Assembly (NCBI GenBank): GCA_963995505.1
Contig: OZ023185.1
Location: 12,845,691-12,909,690, forward strand
DNA length: 64,000 nt
From: Hypericum androsaemum
Lineage: Eukaryota > Streptophyta > Magnoliopsida > Malpighiales > Hypericaceae
Direction: 5' to 3'
In this document: piece by piece, positions 36,370-49,127 of the stretch
How positions within the stretch are numbered: the first letter of the stretch is position 1
Layout: each line of letters begins with the position of its first letter
Translations under genes and position numbers: made by a program
Notes under the pieces: generated by a model
The model's database searches: none
What the model was told of the DNA's origin: nothing
What the model saw: the letters and a program-made list of their open reading frames with translations, nothing else

Positions 36370-36960
36370 TCTTCAGGAGACATTTATATAATTTCACAGT
36401 ATTCTTAGAAATTGTTATCTCTTCAGACTTCTAAAAATATTTATATGACACGGGATAGCCCACATTTTTCGTATTTAAAATAACTTCGAAAGATTTTAAC
36501 AGAATATCCAACATTTTAATTTCAGGATCTCGTCTGGAGATGCAAATAAATTATAGATATTCAGATCTCCATATTCAAAATTTTCTCGAGAGATATAAAT
36601 GGGACATATATATTCAATATCTCTTTGAGAGATTTAAGTAACAATCAAAGTCCATTTCGTGGGCAACATCTCTTCAGGAGATATTAATAAATAAATAACA
36701 GATATCTGATATTCAACATCTCTTCTCGAGAGATATAAATAACTGATCACTATATATACATTTCCCATAATAATTATCTCTTCGTGAGGTAGAAAAAAAT
36801 GATTAAAGAAATATCTAGTTTTCATACATCCAATATCTCTTATGGAGACAAAAATAAATGATTAAAGATATCCATTTTTCATTCAATATGTTTGTAGGAT
36901 ATAGAAATAAATAATCACGGAATATCCAATTTTTCTATATCAATATGTCTACAGGACGTA
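36370..36960. repeat. Degenerate array of short hairpin motifs
   Basis: Variants of an imperfect palindrome (ATCTCTTCAGGAGATAT; TTCTCGAGAGATATAAAT; ATCTCTTTGAGAGATT) recur every 40-75 bases at about 36374, 36520, 36585, 36623, 36670, 36721, 36778, 36834, 36890 and 36945, each followed by an AT-rich AAATAAATAA-like tail. More copies appear right of the solo LTR (about 39785-39960). The origin is unknown. Confidence 0.65.
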
Positions 36961-36972
36961 GAACTAAATTAG

Positions 36973-39758
36973 TATAATACTCTAGTCCTTTAATTATATT
37001 TGTTTGACTTAAGTAAAGTATACTTAGTCGTAATGACATATTGGATTCATATTTGGAGTGAGATTGCTATGTAAATAGAGTGCCAATGATAGTGGTAAGG
37101 AATGTATTTGATATCTCGGACTACCTCAGATATGTTGCGATAAATTGAACATAACTTCTTCATCAGGGTTCAAAGGAGATGATTCAAAATGGTATTTAAA
37201 GGTAAGATATGGATTTATAAGCTTTGAAAGACATTGACTTTGTCATGCTAGTAATTGGGATTAAGCCTAGCAAGTGGATAAACAACACATTGTGTTGTCG
37301 ATTCTTGAAGTACTTCGGTTGGACTTCTCGGTCTTTATTTAAACAAGAATTCATGTTCCTACACCTTTGTGAAGTGTATGTAGACATGAGTTAGTATTCT
37401 AAGGATTCTTGATCAATCTCAACAAAGTCTACTCAAATAATTCACAAATGTTATGAAGATAGTTGGACAAGTTTGGACTGGAGTATACAGTCAAGATAGT
37501 GGAAGAAGAAGTTTTTGGTACGTATATTTGGACTCCGAATTGGACTTTGGTGCCTTCATATAGTTTGTAGAGAACTTAAATACCTTTCTAATGGTATATC
37601 ATATGCTCTATTTGGATCAAGAAATCATTGTTAAACCTTAGTTGAGCTATGGACTGACTTTCAGGTTTCAGAATTGAGGTAGTTCGAGAGTAACAACTTG
37701 GTAAGTAATTTCTTTGGATCTCTAAGTTAATTTTTGGACTCGGTGTGATCATGAAAGAATATAGCAGTGGTATATTGATGAAGATATGTACTTGATTTTG
37801 TGTGATATTGAGTTATAAAGGCTGTTTACTGAAGTTAGTGTGAATGGCCTTATCTTGTGCTCGGTGTGTGTTCGGTTGGCCAAAACAAATCTTTTTATGA
37901 AATTATGGTCACAAACAATTGTTGTACATATTAGCAAGTTAATAATGGACCAGTGACTAAAAGGATGCAAGCGACTTTGATGGACTGAAGTTATTTTTGA
38001 CATTGGTTGTCGATTGTGCCAAAGTTGATTATTTTTAAGTATTGAAAGTGATTTGCTTGGGAAAGTGAGGAGCTGAATACCTTTCTAATGGTATATCATA
38101 TGTTCTATTTGGATCAAGGAATCATTGTGAAACCTTAGTTGAGCTACGGACTGACTTTCAGGTTTAAGAATTGAGGTGGTTTAAGAGTAACAACTTGGTA
38201 AGTAATTTCTTTGGACCTCTAAGTTAATTTTTGGACTCGGTGTGATCATGAAAGAATATACCAGTGGTATATTGATGAAGATATGTACTTGATTTTGTGT
38301 GATATTGAGTTATAAGGGCTGTTTACCGAAGTTAGTGTGAATGGCCTTATCTTGTGCTCGGTGTGTGTTCGATTGGCCAAAACATATCTTTTTATGAAAT
38401 TATGGTCACAAATAATTGTTGTACATATTGGTAAGTTAATAACGGACCAGTGACTAAAAGGATGCAAGCGACTTTGATGGACTTAAGTTATTTCTGACGT
38501 TGGTTGTCGATTGTACCAAAGTTGGTTATTTTTAAGTATTGAAAGTGATTTGCTTGGGAAAGTAAGGAGCTAACCTTACTTTGTGATTGAAAATTGTTAT
38601 ACAGAGTATGTGAAGCTTTCTCAAGATTCTTGGTGGAAGAAATAAGTTTGGGAAGAAGGGTGGACGAAGGTATAAAGTGAAAGTAGAATTGAATTGGGAA
38701 TGAGCATTCACAGAGCGGTCTTCATTAGTGTAAGCATATAGACCATGACAACTTTGGTTTGTTTGGTATGTGTGCATGTTTCATATCTTAAGTATGTGCA
38801 TCTCATGCATATGAGTTTTAGTTATGAAGTGGTCATGTGCTTATGTGGTATGTTTGGTCATACTTAGATTGGTTGGTGACATGTGTGGCATATGTGTGTG
38901 GCCAGTTAGAGAATATGTGGTTTCTAGCTCGGGGGCTGATTTGTGAGTATATGACATGTCCATTTCTCTTGGATATAGTCTTGGACCTTTGGTTGTGTGA
39001 TGTGTATGTTATATTTATTTGTGGTAAGAAATGGACAGGTTTTTCCGTGCTAACCGGGGATGTTAGCCTATGTGCACATAGACTAGGGATATCCTAGTTT
39101 ACTACTATATACTTAGTATGCGATTATGGAAAGGAGATTTAATGGCCATATTGATATCCCTGTGCTGAAGAAGAAGTGGCCCGTCTAAAACTGTTTAGAG
39201 CTCACCATTTATTTGACTATGTGATTATGTGTTTGTGGGACAAGTTACGTGATGGAATGGGACGTCACGTAGTTTGCTCATGTTTTTGGTATGTGTGTGT
39301 GGTCATGTGATTAGTACGCATTTTAGTGTTGTCTTAGATTATGTGGGACATAATTGAGTTATGTCTCTCCCACATGTATCTGATATAACCAACACGTTAT
39401 GTTCTATCTGCTTACAGAGTGTTTCCCCAAACACTCACCCCCCTCTCACCAGTTTTGTAGGTTCATTTATGTGGCCTTGTATCCATCCAGAGATAGCTTT
39501 GTTGGTGTCAAGTCAATTTGCTTGTTCACAACTTGAATAAAGTCTCCGGCATCCATTTTGCTCTTTTGTCTAGTAGCTCCGTAGCCACAGTGTTCACTTT
39601 GATGCTGGGAATAATGTAAAAATAATTGTATTTCATTTAGTTTTTGAGACTGAAAATTTTGTAAAGTAAAATACATTTGAGGCTGCCTAGACTCGTTAGG
39701 TATTGTAAATGGATTTGGGTCTAGCGCCGATCACCGACCTCGAATTTGGGTCGTGACA
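36973..39758 (+). repeat. Solo LTR of a large gypsy element, ~2.8 kb
   Basis: The 5' end (TATAATACTCTAGTCC, then TTGACTTAAGTAAAGTATAC) matches the start of the LTRs at 30452 and 33160. The 3' end is GGGTCGTGACA, a common end of plant gypsy LTRs. The flanks ATTAG and ATTAA are a 5-bp duplication with one mismatch. No internal domain lies inside, and the surrounding hairpin array continues on both sides, so this is a solo LTR left by recombination between two LTRs. Confidence 0.65.
37578..38572 (+). repeat. 497-bp direct tandem duplication inside the solo LTR
   Basis: Two adjacent copies begin TACCTTTCTAATGGTATATC at 37581 and 38078, an exact period of 497 bases, and differ by only scattered substitutions through to GGGAAAGTGAGGAGCT / GGGAAAGTAAGGAGCT. 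The duplication is either family-wide or private to this copy. Confidence 0.85.
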
Positions 39759-40374
39759 ATTAATGAGATATAACACCACAATAAATCTCTTCAGGAGATA
39801 TATACTCATCTCTTGGAATTTAATCTTAAAATATTTTAAAATTGTATCTCGAAAAACTTGGATTAAATCTCTCGTCAAAGATATATTACGACATTTCTTA
39901 AAATTGTACCTCAAGAATTTATGCAATGTCTCTTCTTAGAATTGTACCTCAAAAAACTTTGCAATGTTATTTCTATTGACAAATCTATAGCTTGAGCCCA
40001 TATTGGCCTTGGAGGCCCACGAGCACCTCGGTCTATTTCGTAATTCAAAAAACTCAAAACGAATAGCGCCAAAATTTTCACCGGGAAAACCTAAAAGTAA
40101 AACAAAACAGAACGCGGAGTAGAAGAACCTTAACCCAACTGGAAAAAAAACAGAGAATATTAGAAAACCAAATGGTATGGGTACTTTCCAGAAAATCACT
40201 CAGCCGAGGCTACCAGGGTACCGCCCCCTCTTCCGCTCCCCTTTCGCGTAAGATGATCCATCTGACGTCGAGATTCTTATCCTTCTATCTCTCTCTCTGT
40301 GTTGGTTTTTCAAATTTGTTTGTTCTCTTCTGGTTCGTGAAATTAGGATCGGAGAAGATGGGATGAGAAAGGAG

Positions 40375-41495
40375 ATGGACAACAATAAGGAAGCTGCGTC
40401 ACGGGTTTCGCTCTCGGACTTCTTGGACCGGAAGCTTCACAAGAAGAGCGATAATGTGCCTCCCAAAACTGTCAGGGTACTGGCACAAGCTTTGCCCTTT
40501 GAATCTATACCTTACTTGGAATCCCTAATTTAGATAGGCTACAGAGTATCCCAACATCGTTAGGAATCTGTCAGTAAGATGACCATCGACTATGAATCTG
40601 ATATTGTTCGCTTATCGGGTTATCTGCACTTATTTGCTCCAAATCTCATGGGCTTCGTTGGTTTCGCAGGGGAAGTTGACACCTTTTAGTTGTCCTCTTG
40701 GTGCAAGAGGCAATGCTAAGTCTTCTACTGGCTGCTGTACCACTACCACTGAGAACAATCAATTGGTGTTTGAGCAGTTTAAACATTCCAGGATCGTCGA
40801 AGATAGTGTTGGTGACTCCCCTGGTAGTAGCAAAACATCAGCTTTCACCTCGTCGGTTAAATTAAGTCCACGTCGTGGCGAACCTTTTGTCATGGAAGGA
40901 GAAACATTGACACGACGAAGTCAATCTGAAGGTATTTTTTCGTCGTCTGCAAAGGATTCTACCCGTCTTATTATTTCCATTTCAGCCTTGGGTTTTCTTT
41001 TATGGTAGAATCAGTTAAAGAAAACAATATTCAACATTGTACATAATAGATGAAGTTTGGAGTTGGGTTTAAGCTGCACAAAACGATGGAAAAAAGGCAC
41101 GTTTTGTGCATTGATGTGGTTTTCATGTGGTGGACTTGTGAATCAATGCAAGGTCGTCGCAACGAGGGAAGAGCAAGTCATAAGCCCCTGTTAGTTCTGG
41201 GAGATAACCCTGCGCCGAAGAAGCGGAAGGAGAGGGAAGAGAATTTCCCTAGCTTGAACAAAAAACCAAAGGGCCGCTATAACCATTGTGAGCATGCTTC
41301 TTTTCCTTTTTCATGTTATTCAAACGCATTACTCTCTCAGTCACTGAGAGATAGTCCTTATCCCTGCGAGCAGATGGAAATGGCGGTGGCTGGTGGGACT
41401 CCGATAGGGAGGGTGTTGATGCAGAGGAAGTGGGCTATGGTGAAATATGGGAAGGAGTTGGCTCTACAACCTTTGGAGGAATTGAATGGCACTAA
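40375..41495 (+). CDS. Plant protein of unknown function, nuclear-type, 206 aa
   Basis: CDS join(40375..40476,40670..40931,41153..41287,41374..41495), four exons, GT-AG introns, phases 0/1/1. An in-frame ATG at 40363 would add four residues. N-terminus MDNNKEAASRVSLSDFLDRK, then a Ser/Thr-rich middle; KKRKER at 144-149 is a likely nuclear localisation signal. The C-terminal 40 residues (GNGGGWWDSDREGVDAEEV, then GYGEIWEGVGSTTLGGIEWH) have the look of a conserved tail of an uncharacterised land-plant family, which supports the splice model because they are only in frame after joining exon 3 to exon 4. No enzymatic motif was seen. I do not assign a function. Confidence 0.8.
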
Positions 41496-42229
41496 CTGTA
41501 AGTTCTAGGTGATGGTTGATGGACATACATTGAGATATCCCCGTTTACTTTTAATGCTACGAAGACCTTAGGTCCCTTATAATTATTAGTGCACTAGTTC
41601 ATGTTGTTCTGTAATGAATTATTGGTCTGTTACAATCCTCCAATGTGTAGCTTGTGTGCGATCTATCAATCAGCTCTTTGTTTAAGATGTTAAATGTACA
41701 CTATTTTTTTTGGAATACATGGAAGGTCAATGGGCCCAAGTGGATTCGGACCAAGTTGTAGGGTCTCAATGTTCCCGTTTTGCAAATTGTTCGGTATTGG
41801 ATGTCGTGTGATTCTTTTAGTCGTAAACCATATTATCGTTCATTCATGATCGTGGAAGGGCATTCGTCCCTTAAGTGCTGGCAGCGGATGTTAGCATTGG
41901 CAGAGTCAACCAGGAGGTAGTGTTTTTCATCATCGATGCCAAGACCTCTTATAACTTCTCAATTCATGTCGGGGAAGCCAAATGGATTTATAGAATCTTG
42001 AATCACACCGGCAACCACCCAATTTCAAATGCGATGAAGATTCGAAACATATCACTTTACCTCGACACTCCGATATTATGGTGGATGAGAAAACATGGTG
42101 AGGTGGAGCGCGGATAGTGTGCGATGAATATTTATACAACCTTGTCTTCGGGTCCGCGTAGTCAACAAAGGTTGCTTCCCACGTGGGTACACTTAATCTA
42201 ATATTTATATACAAATCAATGATTTCATG
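41496..42229. other. 3' flank with a possible gypsy protease relic
   Basis: After the gene's 3' UTR, 41870-42000 reads SIGRVNQEVVFFIIDAKTSYNF (plus), loosely like the retropepsin region of plant gypsy polyproteins. No catalytic DTG/DSG is visible and the match is weak. Nothing else was recognised. Confidence 0.25.
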
Positions 42230-42696
42230 CATGGTTTTAAAAAACGCGGTCCGACCGGTGGTTCGACCGGTTGGACCGTGAAACGGGCCCTTAGACCGGG
42301 TCGTTTTTAGGCTTTTGACCGGGGTCTGTACTAACCGGACAAAATCTGGTCGGACCGGCCAATTTTGAGGTCCGTCCTGATCGGTCGAACCCGGTTAGTA
42401 CAAAAATAGGCGAAATTGACTTTTTTTTTGTGGTTTTCGAGGAAAAAAATTGATTTGACAAATTTATAAAGTAATAAATAAATAAAAAAAGTAGATTTAT
42501 AGAGTGGAGAGATAAAAAATTAAGTCTATTTTTTTTTGATGGAAAATAAGTATATTTTAACATATATATATATATTATTTAAAATATTTAAAAATAAAAA
42601 ATTTTGGTCCGACCGGTGGTTCGCCCGGTCGGATCGGGCGACCCGGAGGACGGGAGAAATCCCGGGTCGGCCTCCGGGTCGTTTTTTAAAACCATG
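42230..42696. mobile_element. hAT-type MITE, 467 bp
   Basis: Inverted ends CATGGTTTTAAAAAACG and CGTTTTTTAAAACCATG are nearly perfect and flanked by identical 8-bp duplications ATTTCATG (42222-42229, 42697-42704). Just inside each end are blocks rich in CCGACCGGTGGTTCG. The centre is AT-rich with a (TA) run. Same family as 29607-29906. Confidence 0.9.
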
Positions 42697-42704
42697 ATTT
42701 CATG

Positions 42705-43254
42705 TTCCAATTTCGTTATCTGGCGAGTGAAGAGTATCACATCATCCGTCGTGGCCAAAAACTGTCCCCTTTTAGTGTGCAAGTTGCTTGAAAATTAATT
42801 TTTATATTGGTCTCTCCTTTATTTTTTTTATATAAAAAAACTAGCCGCAGAAATCTCATGGGACACAAGAAACTAGCCGACTCGTGAATTTGTGTGGATC
42901 TCAGTACTTAGTTTAAATACTAAATTAAGATTCCTCATGTTTTCTATAGGGTGTGTTTCTTTTTTGGGAATTTTTGAGATTCCGATCCCTACGATGCTAT
43001 CAAGTAATTACGTGTTTCTCCTTTTGGTGAAATAGTGCTGTTCAGTTTTAATATCGTATTATCTTGCATCTATTGCACGTGATTTGCAGGGTGATCTTTT
43101 GGATTAAAATAAAAAATATATTATTAATAATCATCTGAATTAACCTATCTAATTAATGTTCGAATATTCATTGAATGAATTTTTTGGAGTGTGATCTTTA
43201 GCTACGGATCTTAATTTAATAATTTTCCATTACAAGGTTTTTGACTAATATTTT
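42705..43254. other. Gene-free AT-rich spacer
   Basis: No coding sequence, RNA gene or bounded element recognised between the MITE and the LINE 3' end. Confidence 0.4.
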
Positions 43255-44460
43255 TTTTAAGAACAACCAAAGTGCATATATATATAAAGCCCTCACGAGG
43301 AAAAGTCTTGGTACAGAAGAGCTTGAAGCTCTCGAGGAGGATAGGTAGACCAACTGGAAGAATATTGATTAGATCTAATTCTAGTAGCAATCCAATTGGC
43401 AACTTCACTAGCCAATTTTGGAGTAAACTTAAGATTACAATGAGGCAAATGTGCAAGAGATGACTTGGCTACGAGGCATTATTCTCAGCTCGCCAGTCAA
43501 TCTTAGAAATCTTGCCATTGATGAACTCTATGGCTGTCTTGCAGTCCGATGCTAAAGTCACATTCAAGTTGGCAAAGTCGTCTGATATAAGCTGTATGGC
43601 CAGCCTAATGGCTTTGATCTCAGCCTCCAGTGCTGATGTAGCGATAGTGACTTCACTTTGACCATTCATAATATGGCCTCGATAGTTTCTAGCCATTGCT
43701 GCTAATCCCGCACTTCCATCATCAACGTGCTAGGAAGCATCGCAATTTACTATCACCTCATTTTCGTGAGGTGGTTGCCAACCAATGAGAGGGGGAGCTG
43801 AAGTACCTCGAGCAGTTTGTTTGTCTTTCGAAACAATCCATTCCCGCCAATACCTGATAGCGAGGGTCATTGTGGTAGCAGGTTCAGGCCGTGTTTCATC
43901 GAATATTGTAGCACACCTGGCTTTCCGAATCTGCCAGCAGACCAAACCAATTAGTGAACACAATTTTGTAGCATGTTGTTGTAGCAAACCAAATCTAATA
44001 TTGCAAAGCCAGTCCCTAAAGTCTAAAAATTGGTGACCATCAGATCTATAATCTAGTTGACAGATCAACCACGTCATTCTAGCATGAGGAGATTGAGTCA
44101 TGATATGCAAAATAGATTTAGATCCCAAATTACACAAATAATAAACATCATATGATCTTAAATTTTCCTTTTCAAGGTATATGCAATAGGTAAAGAATGT
44201 ATAGAAGCTCTCCACAAGATACTTTTGATCTTAGGTGGGAGGTTTAGACGCCACAGCATTTTCCAGAAGCTTCGATCAGTACTGCCAGCAACAGGGTGAG
44301 CAGGGTGGTTCGTGTCTAGGTTCCTCATGTGTAGATACCCAACTTTGACCGAGTAATGGCCATCAGTAGCCGGTTTCCACACAATTCTATCAAGTGGACT
44401 AGGATGACTGAGATTTGATATAACAACAACTTCTATCACAAAGAACATAACATAAAGCAA
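43255..44460 (-). pseudogene. LINE 3' part: zinc-finger/linker and RNase H domain
   Basis: Read leftward in broken frames. 44460-44158 carries the reverse-transcriptase-associated zinc-binding region (LDRIVWKPATDGHYSVKVGY, then FWKMLWRLNLPPKIKSILWR). 44215-43730 is the linker leading to the RNase H start (GWQPPHENEVIVNCDAS). 43696-43469 is the RNase H body (ALEAEIKAIRLAIQL, LASDCKTAIEFI). 43456-43275 is the C-terminal ANWIA-type end in another frame. An A-rich tract at about 43255 on the coding strand marks the 3' end. Several stops and frameshifts make it dead. Confidence 0.8.
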
Positions 44461-44469
44461 ATGAAGGCA

Positions 44470-46830
44470 CTGATGAGTGTGAGAACCGCCTATTTCATCA
44501 AGTCATTTAAGGGTCATTTCAACCCATTTTTGCTTCTTTAGTCCTTGAGTCTCGTGTCTTTTTGGCCATTTTAGGTATGTTTCCTTGAATGGTCTCATTT
44601 GCTTGTCTTTGTGTCTTTTGGAGGTTTGTCGGGATGAGAGTAGCACTCGAAGATGCAGAGCATGGAAGTAGTCGAGACGAAGGAAGGCAACTGGGAAACA
44701 CATTAAAGTCATCGATCGGCAAAACAACCATAGCTAGGCGTATGCCCTGTGCCAGCCACCAGACGGTGGCCTAGGCACCGAATGGTGCCCTGGGCCAAAT
44801 TAGAATCTCAGAAACCTACTGCCCAATTTTGGTCGGCAAAAACACCTGCAGGATGTCAAAATCTCGAAGACAGCATCGATCGACGAACAACCTGCTGAAT
44901 GAAGCTTGAGGAAAATCACGAGCTCCCCCTACATACTACCCAAATTTGGGCAGTAACAACGAAGCAGGAGAAGCATTTCCCAAGCCAAAAGGCAGACTAG
45001 CAGAATTTTCTGCCGAACGGCAAAAATCTCGCCGACTAGAGTCAGCATCAGCTGACCGGTGCCCAAATGAAGAATTGCCTTGCTAGCTCTGCACTTTGAA
45101 CGACTGGAATGGCATCGAACAATGCTCGTACAACTTTTTGCTAGGAATGTAAATATATTTGAAGGGTATTTCAAACATTTCTTAGTTTTCTAGGGTTGAG
45201 AGTGAGGCTTCTGATAAGGATAAATTTAGTGATTAATCTACCAATCCTATGCAAATAATATAGTAGTAAGTAGGTTCAAATTGTAAAATTTGTACGAGAA
45301 TCGATACGAAAGAGGTTTGAAGATGGTAATTATGAGAGTAGTAGAGCTAGTGAATAAAAATGGAAATAAAGAAAAGAACAAGGATACATAGAGTGTAAAA
45401 GGGTAAATCTAATAATGATAAAGAAGAGTGCGACACCCTAACACATTGACATAATCAATTATGGATTTTTTATAAAATGGTATCCACAGTTTTCTAAGAT
45501 ACTATTAATAACGCGTAGGTGTTAGGCAACTACCATGGCTACTAATAGCGTAACTGATAAATCTAAAGTGCAAGAAAATGATCTAGATTTAGCATTCATT
45601 ATTTTCCTCCAAATGAATCACCTGCAAAGAGTTTCATCTGTCCAGACTGAAGGTGTATCATTTGGCTTTTTGGCATCTCTACGTCCATTAGGATAGTAGA
45701 TTAGCTAGAGATCATACAACATCTACGTCTGTTAGGATAGTAGATTAGCTAGAGATGATACAACACTTCATATTATTAATCTTGAACAATAACCCATGCC
45801 TACTCTTCACTATGGTAAGAGGCAACGACCTAGGGTTCATAGGATGTTATCTTGTATGGTCTCACTTGCTTGTCTTTGTGTCTTTTAGAGGTTTGTCATG
45901 ACGAGAGGAGCACTCGAAGATGTGGAGCGCTGAAGGAGTCGAGACGAGGGAAGGCAAGTCAGGAAATACACTGAAGTCACCGATCAGCGAAATAACCACC
46001 AACCAGCGAATGCCTTATGCCAGCCATCAGACATTGGCCTAGGCACTATATATATCCCCTCTCATTCTTAGCTAGCCAAGCTTTGACATTTAGAAACTAA
46101 AAGTTAGGGTTTTGGATGCTTAGAGGAGAAGCTCTACGTGAGGCAAGGAGCGGATGATGGAACAGGAGCGAGCGGGCCCACATGATTGAGCACCTTCTAA
46201 CCTTTCTTTGTTATTTCACTTTTGCGACGTTGTTTCCCTATTATGCATTATTGTTCTTCATGATGTGTTGTGAGTAGTTCTTTTTTGGGTCGGTGCGCCA
46301 GAGTGTCTTGGTTTCGTATAGGCTTTATGTTTAGAGCTTGTAGCAATTACGGGTCGTAATACTTTGGCTCAACAACTTGTGTTAGAATTAGGTGTTGGCA
46401 GCACTAATTCTTACCTATGGTACTTGCCAATTGATTGTAGCGTGACTCAATGAACTGAACCATGAAGGAAAGCGTGGAGAGACCTATCTGTTATACTAGA
46501 TGTTACTCAAAGAACGTGACTATGAAAGGTAGTACCTAGTTGGCCTTAGGATGGTTCATTCATGAGTTAAGACGAGGGCTAGAGCTAGTGACTTATACAT
46601 TCTTGAGTGAGGTTGAAACCTCACAAGTCGATGTGTCCAACGAGTGGGCTGTATGAAACCGAGAACCTTCTTTATGGTGTGAATGATTTGATCGTGAAGT
46701 ACCATGCCCTTGCTCAACTAGGCCCAGCACTTGTGTTATAAGCCCAAGAGAGATCAAGTCATGACGGGTGCATGACGGGTGCCTTGCCCAATTTCCTCTT
46801 ATTTTCTTTAATCCCTAGCCTTTCTAGTTT
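44470..46830 (+). mobile_element. Insertion splitting the LINE; LTR-like repeats, family unclear
   Basis: The LINE reading breaks at about 44460 and resumes at about 47104. Between them, 44590-44780 and 45855-46047 are direct repeats (GGTCTCATTTGCTTGTCTTT / GGTCTCACTTGCTTGTCTTT onwards, about 190 bp), and TATATATCCCC follows the second like a promoter. A TGGTATCCACAG near 45480 resembles a primer-binding site, followed by a short copia-leader-like frame. This fits a decayed small LTR element, but ends and target duplication were not established. A 44-bp direct duplication lies at 45676-45764. Confidence 0.45.
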
Positions 46831-47103
46831 GTCATTGCTTGACCTTTTCAAAAACAACAAAAATAACCTTGTAACCTATTCTTTTATGTGATTCTCTTGG
46901 GATGTCTTCAACCCGCTCCTCATAGTTCAACATTATACACGTACCCTTTATTGCATCTGGGCGTCTAAAAATCTTCTTGTCAACCACCAGAAATTTCATA
47001 TGTGAGTTGGGAAACATAATTGATGTTCAAAAATTATCTCTTGTTCCAGTTGCGGAACCCATTTGTCCTACCGGATATTGATACTTTTTCCATCTCTAAT
47101 CTT

Positions 47104-48589
47104 TCACGTGACATCGTGTTTGATTAGTTCCATTCCATAGTGTAAGCTCTGCCACATCCAAGAGATTCTCCTACCTTTATGTGCCTGCAACAAGTCAGTC
47201 CTAGGAAAATACAAACCTTTCAACAGTTTAGAATACATCATGTTGGGATTATTCATCATCCGCCATGCCGGTTTAGCAAGTAGGGCACTGTTAAAGGTTT
47301 CCATATCCTTAAAGCCAAGACCACCAGCAGATTTAGAAAGTGCAAGTTTAGACCATTTCATCCAGTATATAGTCCTATGATCAACATCGCCTTTTCATCA
47401 AAATTTAGCAAGTATACTATTCAGTTTAGTGCAAAAGGTTTTTAGAAATTCAACACAATGTATACAATACGTTGGAATAACATTTAACACCGATTTGATC
47501 ATTATTTCTCTACCAGCATATGACAGCAACTTATGCTTCCAGGATTGGGCCTTAATCAGAACTCTATCAAGCACAAAGTTAAGGGCATTTACTTTGGATT
47601 TGCCACAAAAAGATGGGAGGCCAAGATACCTATCAGCCGAGTCCATTTCCAACATACCAAAGTTTGCGAGAATTTCTTCCATGACTTGTGGAATGGTCCA
47701 TCTACTGAAATAGATGCTAGATTTGTTGAAATTGAACTGTTCGCCAGAGCACTCAGCAGAGCTGTTGATGATCTGACCAAGAGCATCAGCCTCCTGCAAA
47801 GTAGCCTTCCCAAACGCCAATACATCATCTACAAATAAAACATGGTCAAAGTAGGACAGTTGTTGTTCAATTTCAAACCAGAATTGGTTTGCCTCACTTG
47901 TCCCTAAGATAAATATCTAGACAGCACCTCTGACACGAGCAAAAAGAGGAGGGGAGACATAGGGTCTCCTTGTCGAATCGTCCTAGAAGGTTTAAACCAT
48001 TCCAAGGGGTTCCCATTAAGAATCACATTATAGGAGACAGAGGTGATGCAAGACATAATACATCTGATACATTTAATAGAGAAACCAAAGCGAGACATAA
48101 CACATTCCAAAAAATTCCAATTTACCAAATCGTAAGCTTTTTTCAGATTAAGCTTGATTGTCATAGAGCCCACCCTACTTTGCTTACAAGTTTTAAGTCT
48201 GTGAAAAACTTCATGAGCAATAATCAAGTTATTCTGGATATATTTACCCTGGATACATCTACCCTGGATAAAGACGCCATGATTCTCCTAGTTAACACGT
48301 TAATCCATAACTTTAAACTATTTGCAAGCACTTTAGAGTAAACTTTCTAAGCTTGAAATTGATAAAGAAGATGTTGGAGCTCTCCAACCTCGAAATCCTC
48401 TTGGTCAAGCCCCCATGATCTGCCGAGACAAACTCTAATAAAAGGGGGATGCAGAGGTTTGTAGGAGAGGAGCTTGCAAATAAGAACTAAATGTTGAACA
48501 CGGTGTTGAACTTTTGGATTTGGTTTCAGCTTAAGAAAAAGTTTTTCCATGTTGGGAACTGCGAGGAAAGGCCACCAGAAAAGTTGCAA
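47104..48589 (-). pseudogene. LINE reverse transcriptase remnant
   Basis: Read leftward: 48227-47904 has KLNLKKAYDLVNWNFLECVM, then TIRQGDPMSPLLFLL, two hallmark blocks of plant L1-type RT. The catalytic box appears as LFVDDVLAF at about 47835-47810. 47820-47398 has NKSSIYFSR, YLGLPSFCGKSK, SWKHKLLSYAGREIMIKSV. 47361-47104 has WSKLALSKSAGGLGFKDME and FNSALLAKPAWRM. Frames shift and stops occur between blocks. Its zinc-finger and RNase H part continues at 44460-43255 beyond the insertion. Confidence 0.85.
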
Positions 48590-49127
48590 GAGGAATCTAA
48601 GGTGGGAATAACTTAGTTAGGATGAAACTCTACATCAGTAGAAGGTTTGATCTTTTTGTAGGAAATAATTTTGTTACAAGAAAAACTTACAGGGGATGAA
48701 TTTCTCTTAGAGAGAAGTACGTGCTCTAAATCTAGAGAGAGTAATTCAGAACCAATCTTAGATATAATAAGACCAGGTTTTTGTCTAATATACGATAACA
48801 AAATTTGGACAAGGCCCATTTGGCTTTAAATTTTCTTTTGGTTTAGAATAATAGATATATGATTATCATTGTGCTCATTAATTTAAGTTTGAGTCGGGTG
48901 AAAAATTTAAAAAATAACAAAATTTTTGATCAAATAATTAACACAATATCCGATTTCACAGTTCAAAATATAACCATCGACTAATTCTTTTATTAAAATT
49001 GGTCTGGAAATATTTCAGTGATCTCCTTTGAGACATGAGAAAGAGGGAAGCATCCGAGTATAAACGCATCCACCAGTAGCACCATCACGCAGTCATTTTG
49101 AGGAAAACAACGGTTACGTGGTGTGAA

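Noticed and set aside
36370..36960. CRISPR-like regularly spaced repeats
   Set aside because: The repeats are too degenerate, the spacing varies and the genome is a plant; a decayed tandem array is the better reading.
47429..48341. Plus-strand frames of about 100-120 codons
   Set aside because: Antisense shadows of the minus-strand LINE reverse transcriptase.
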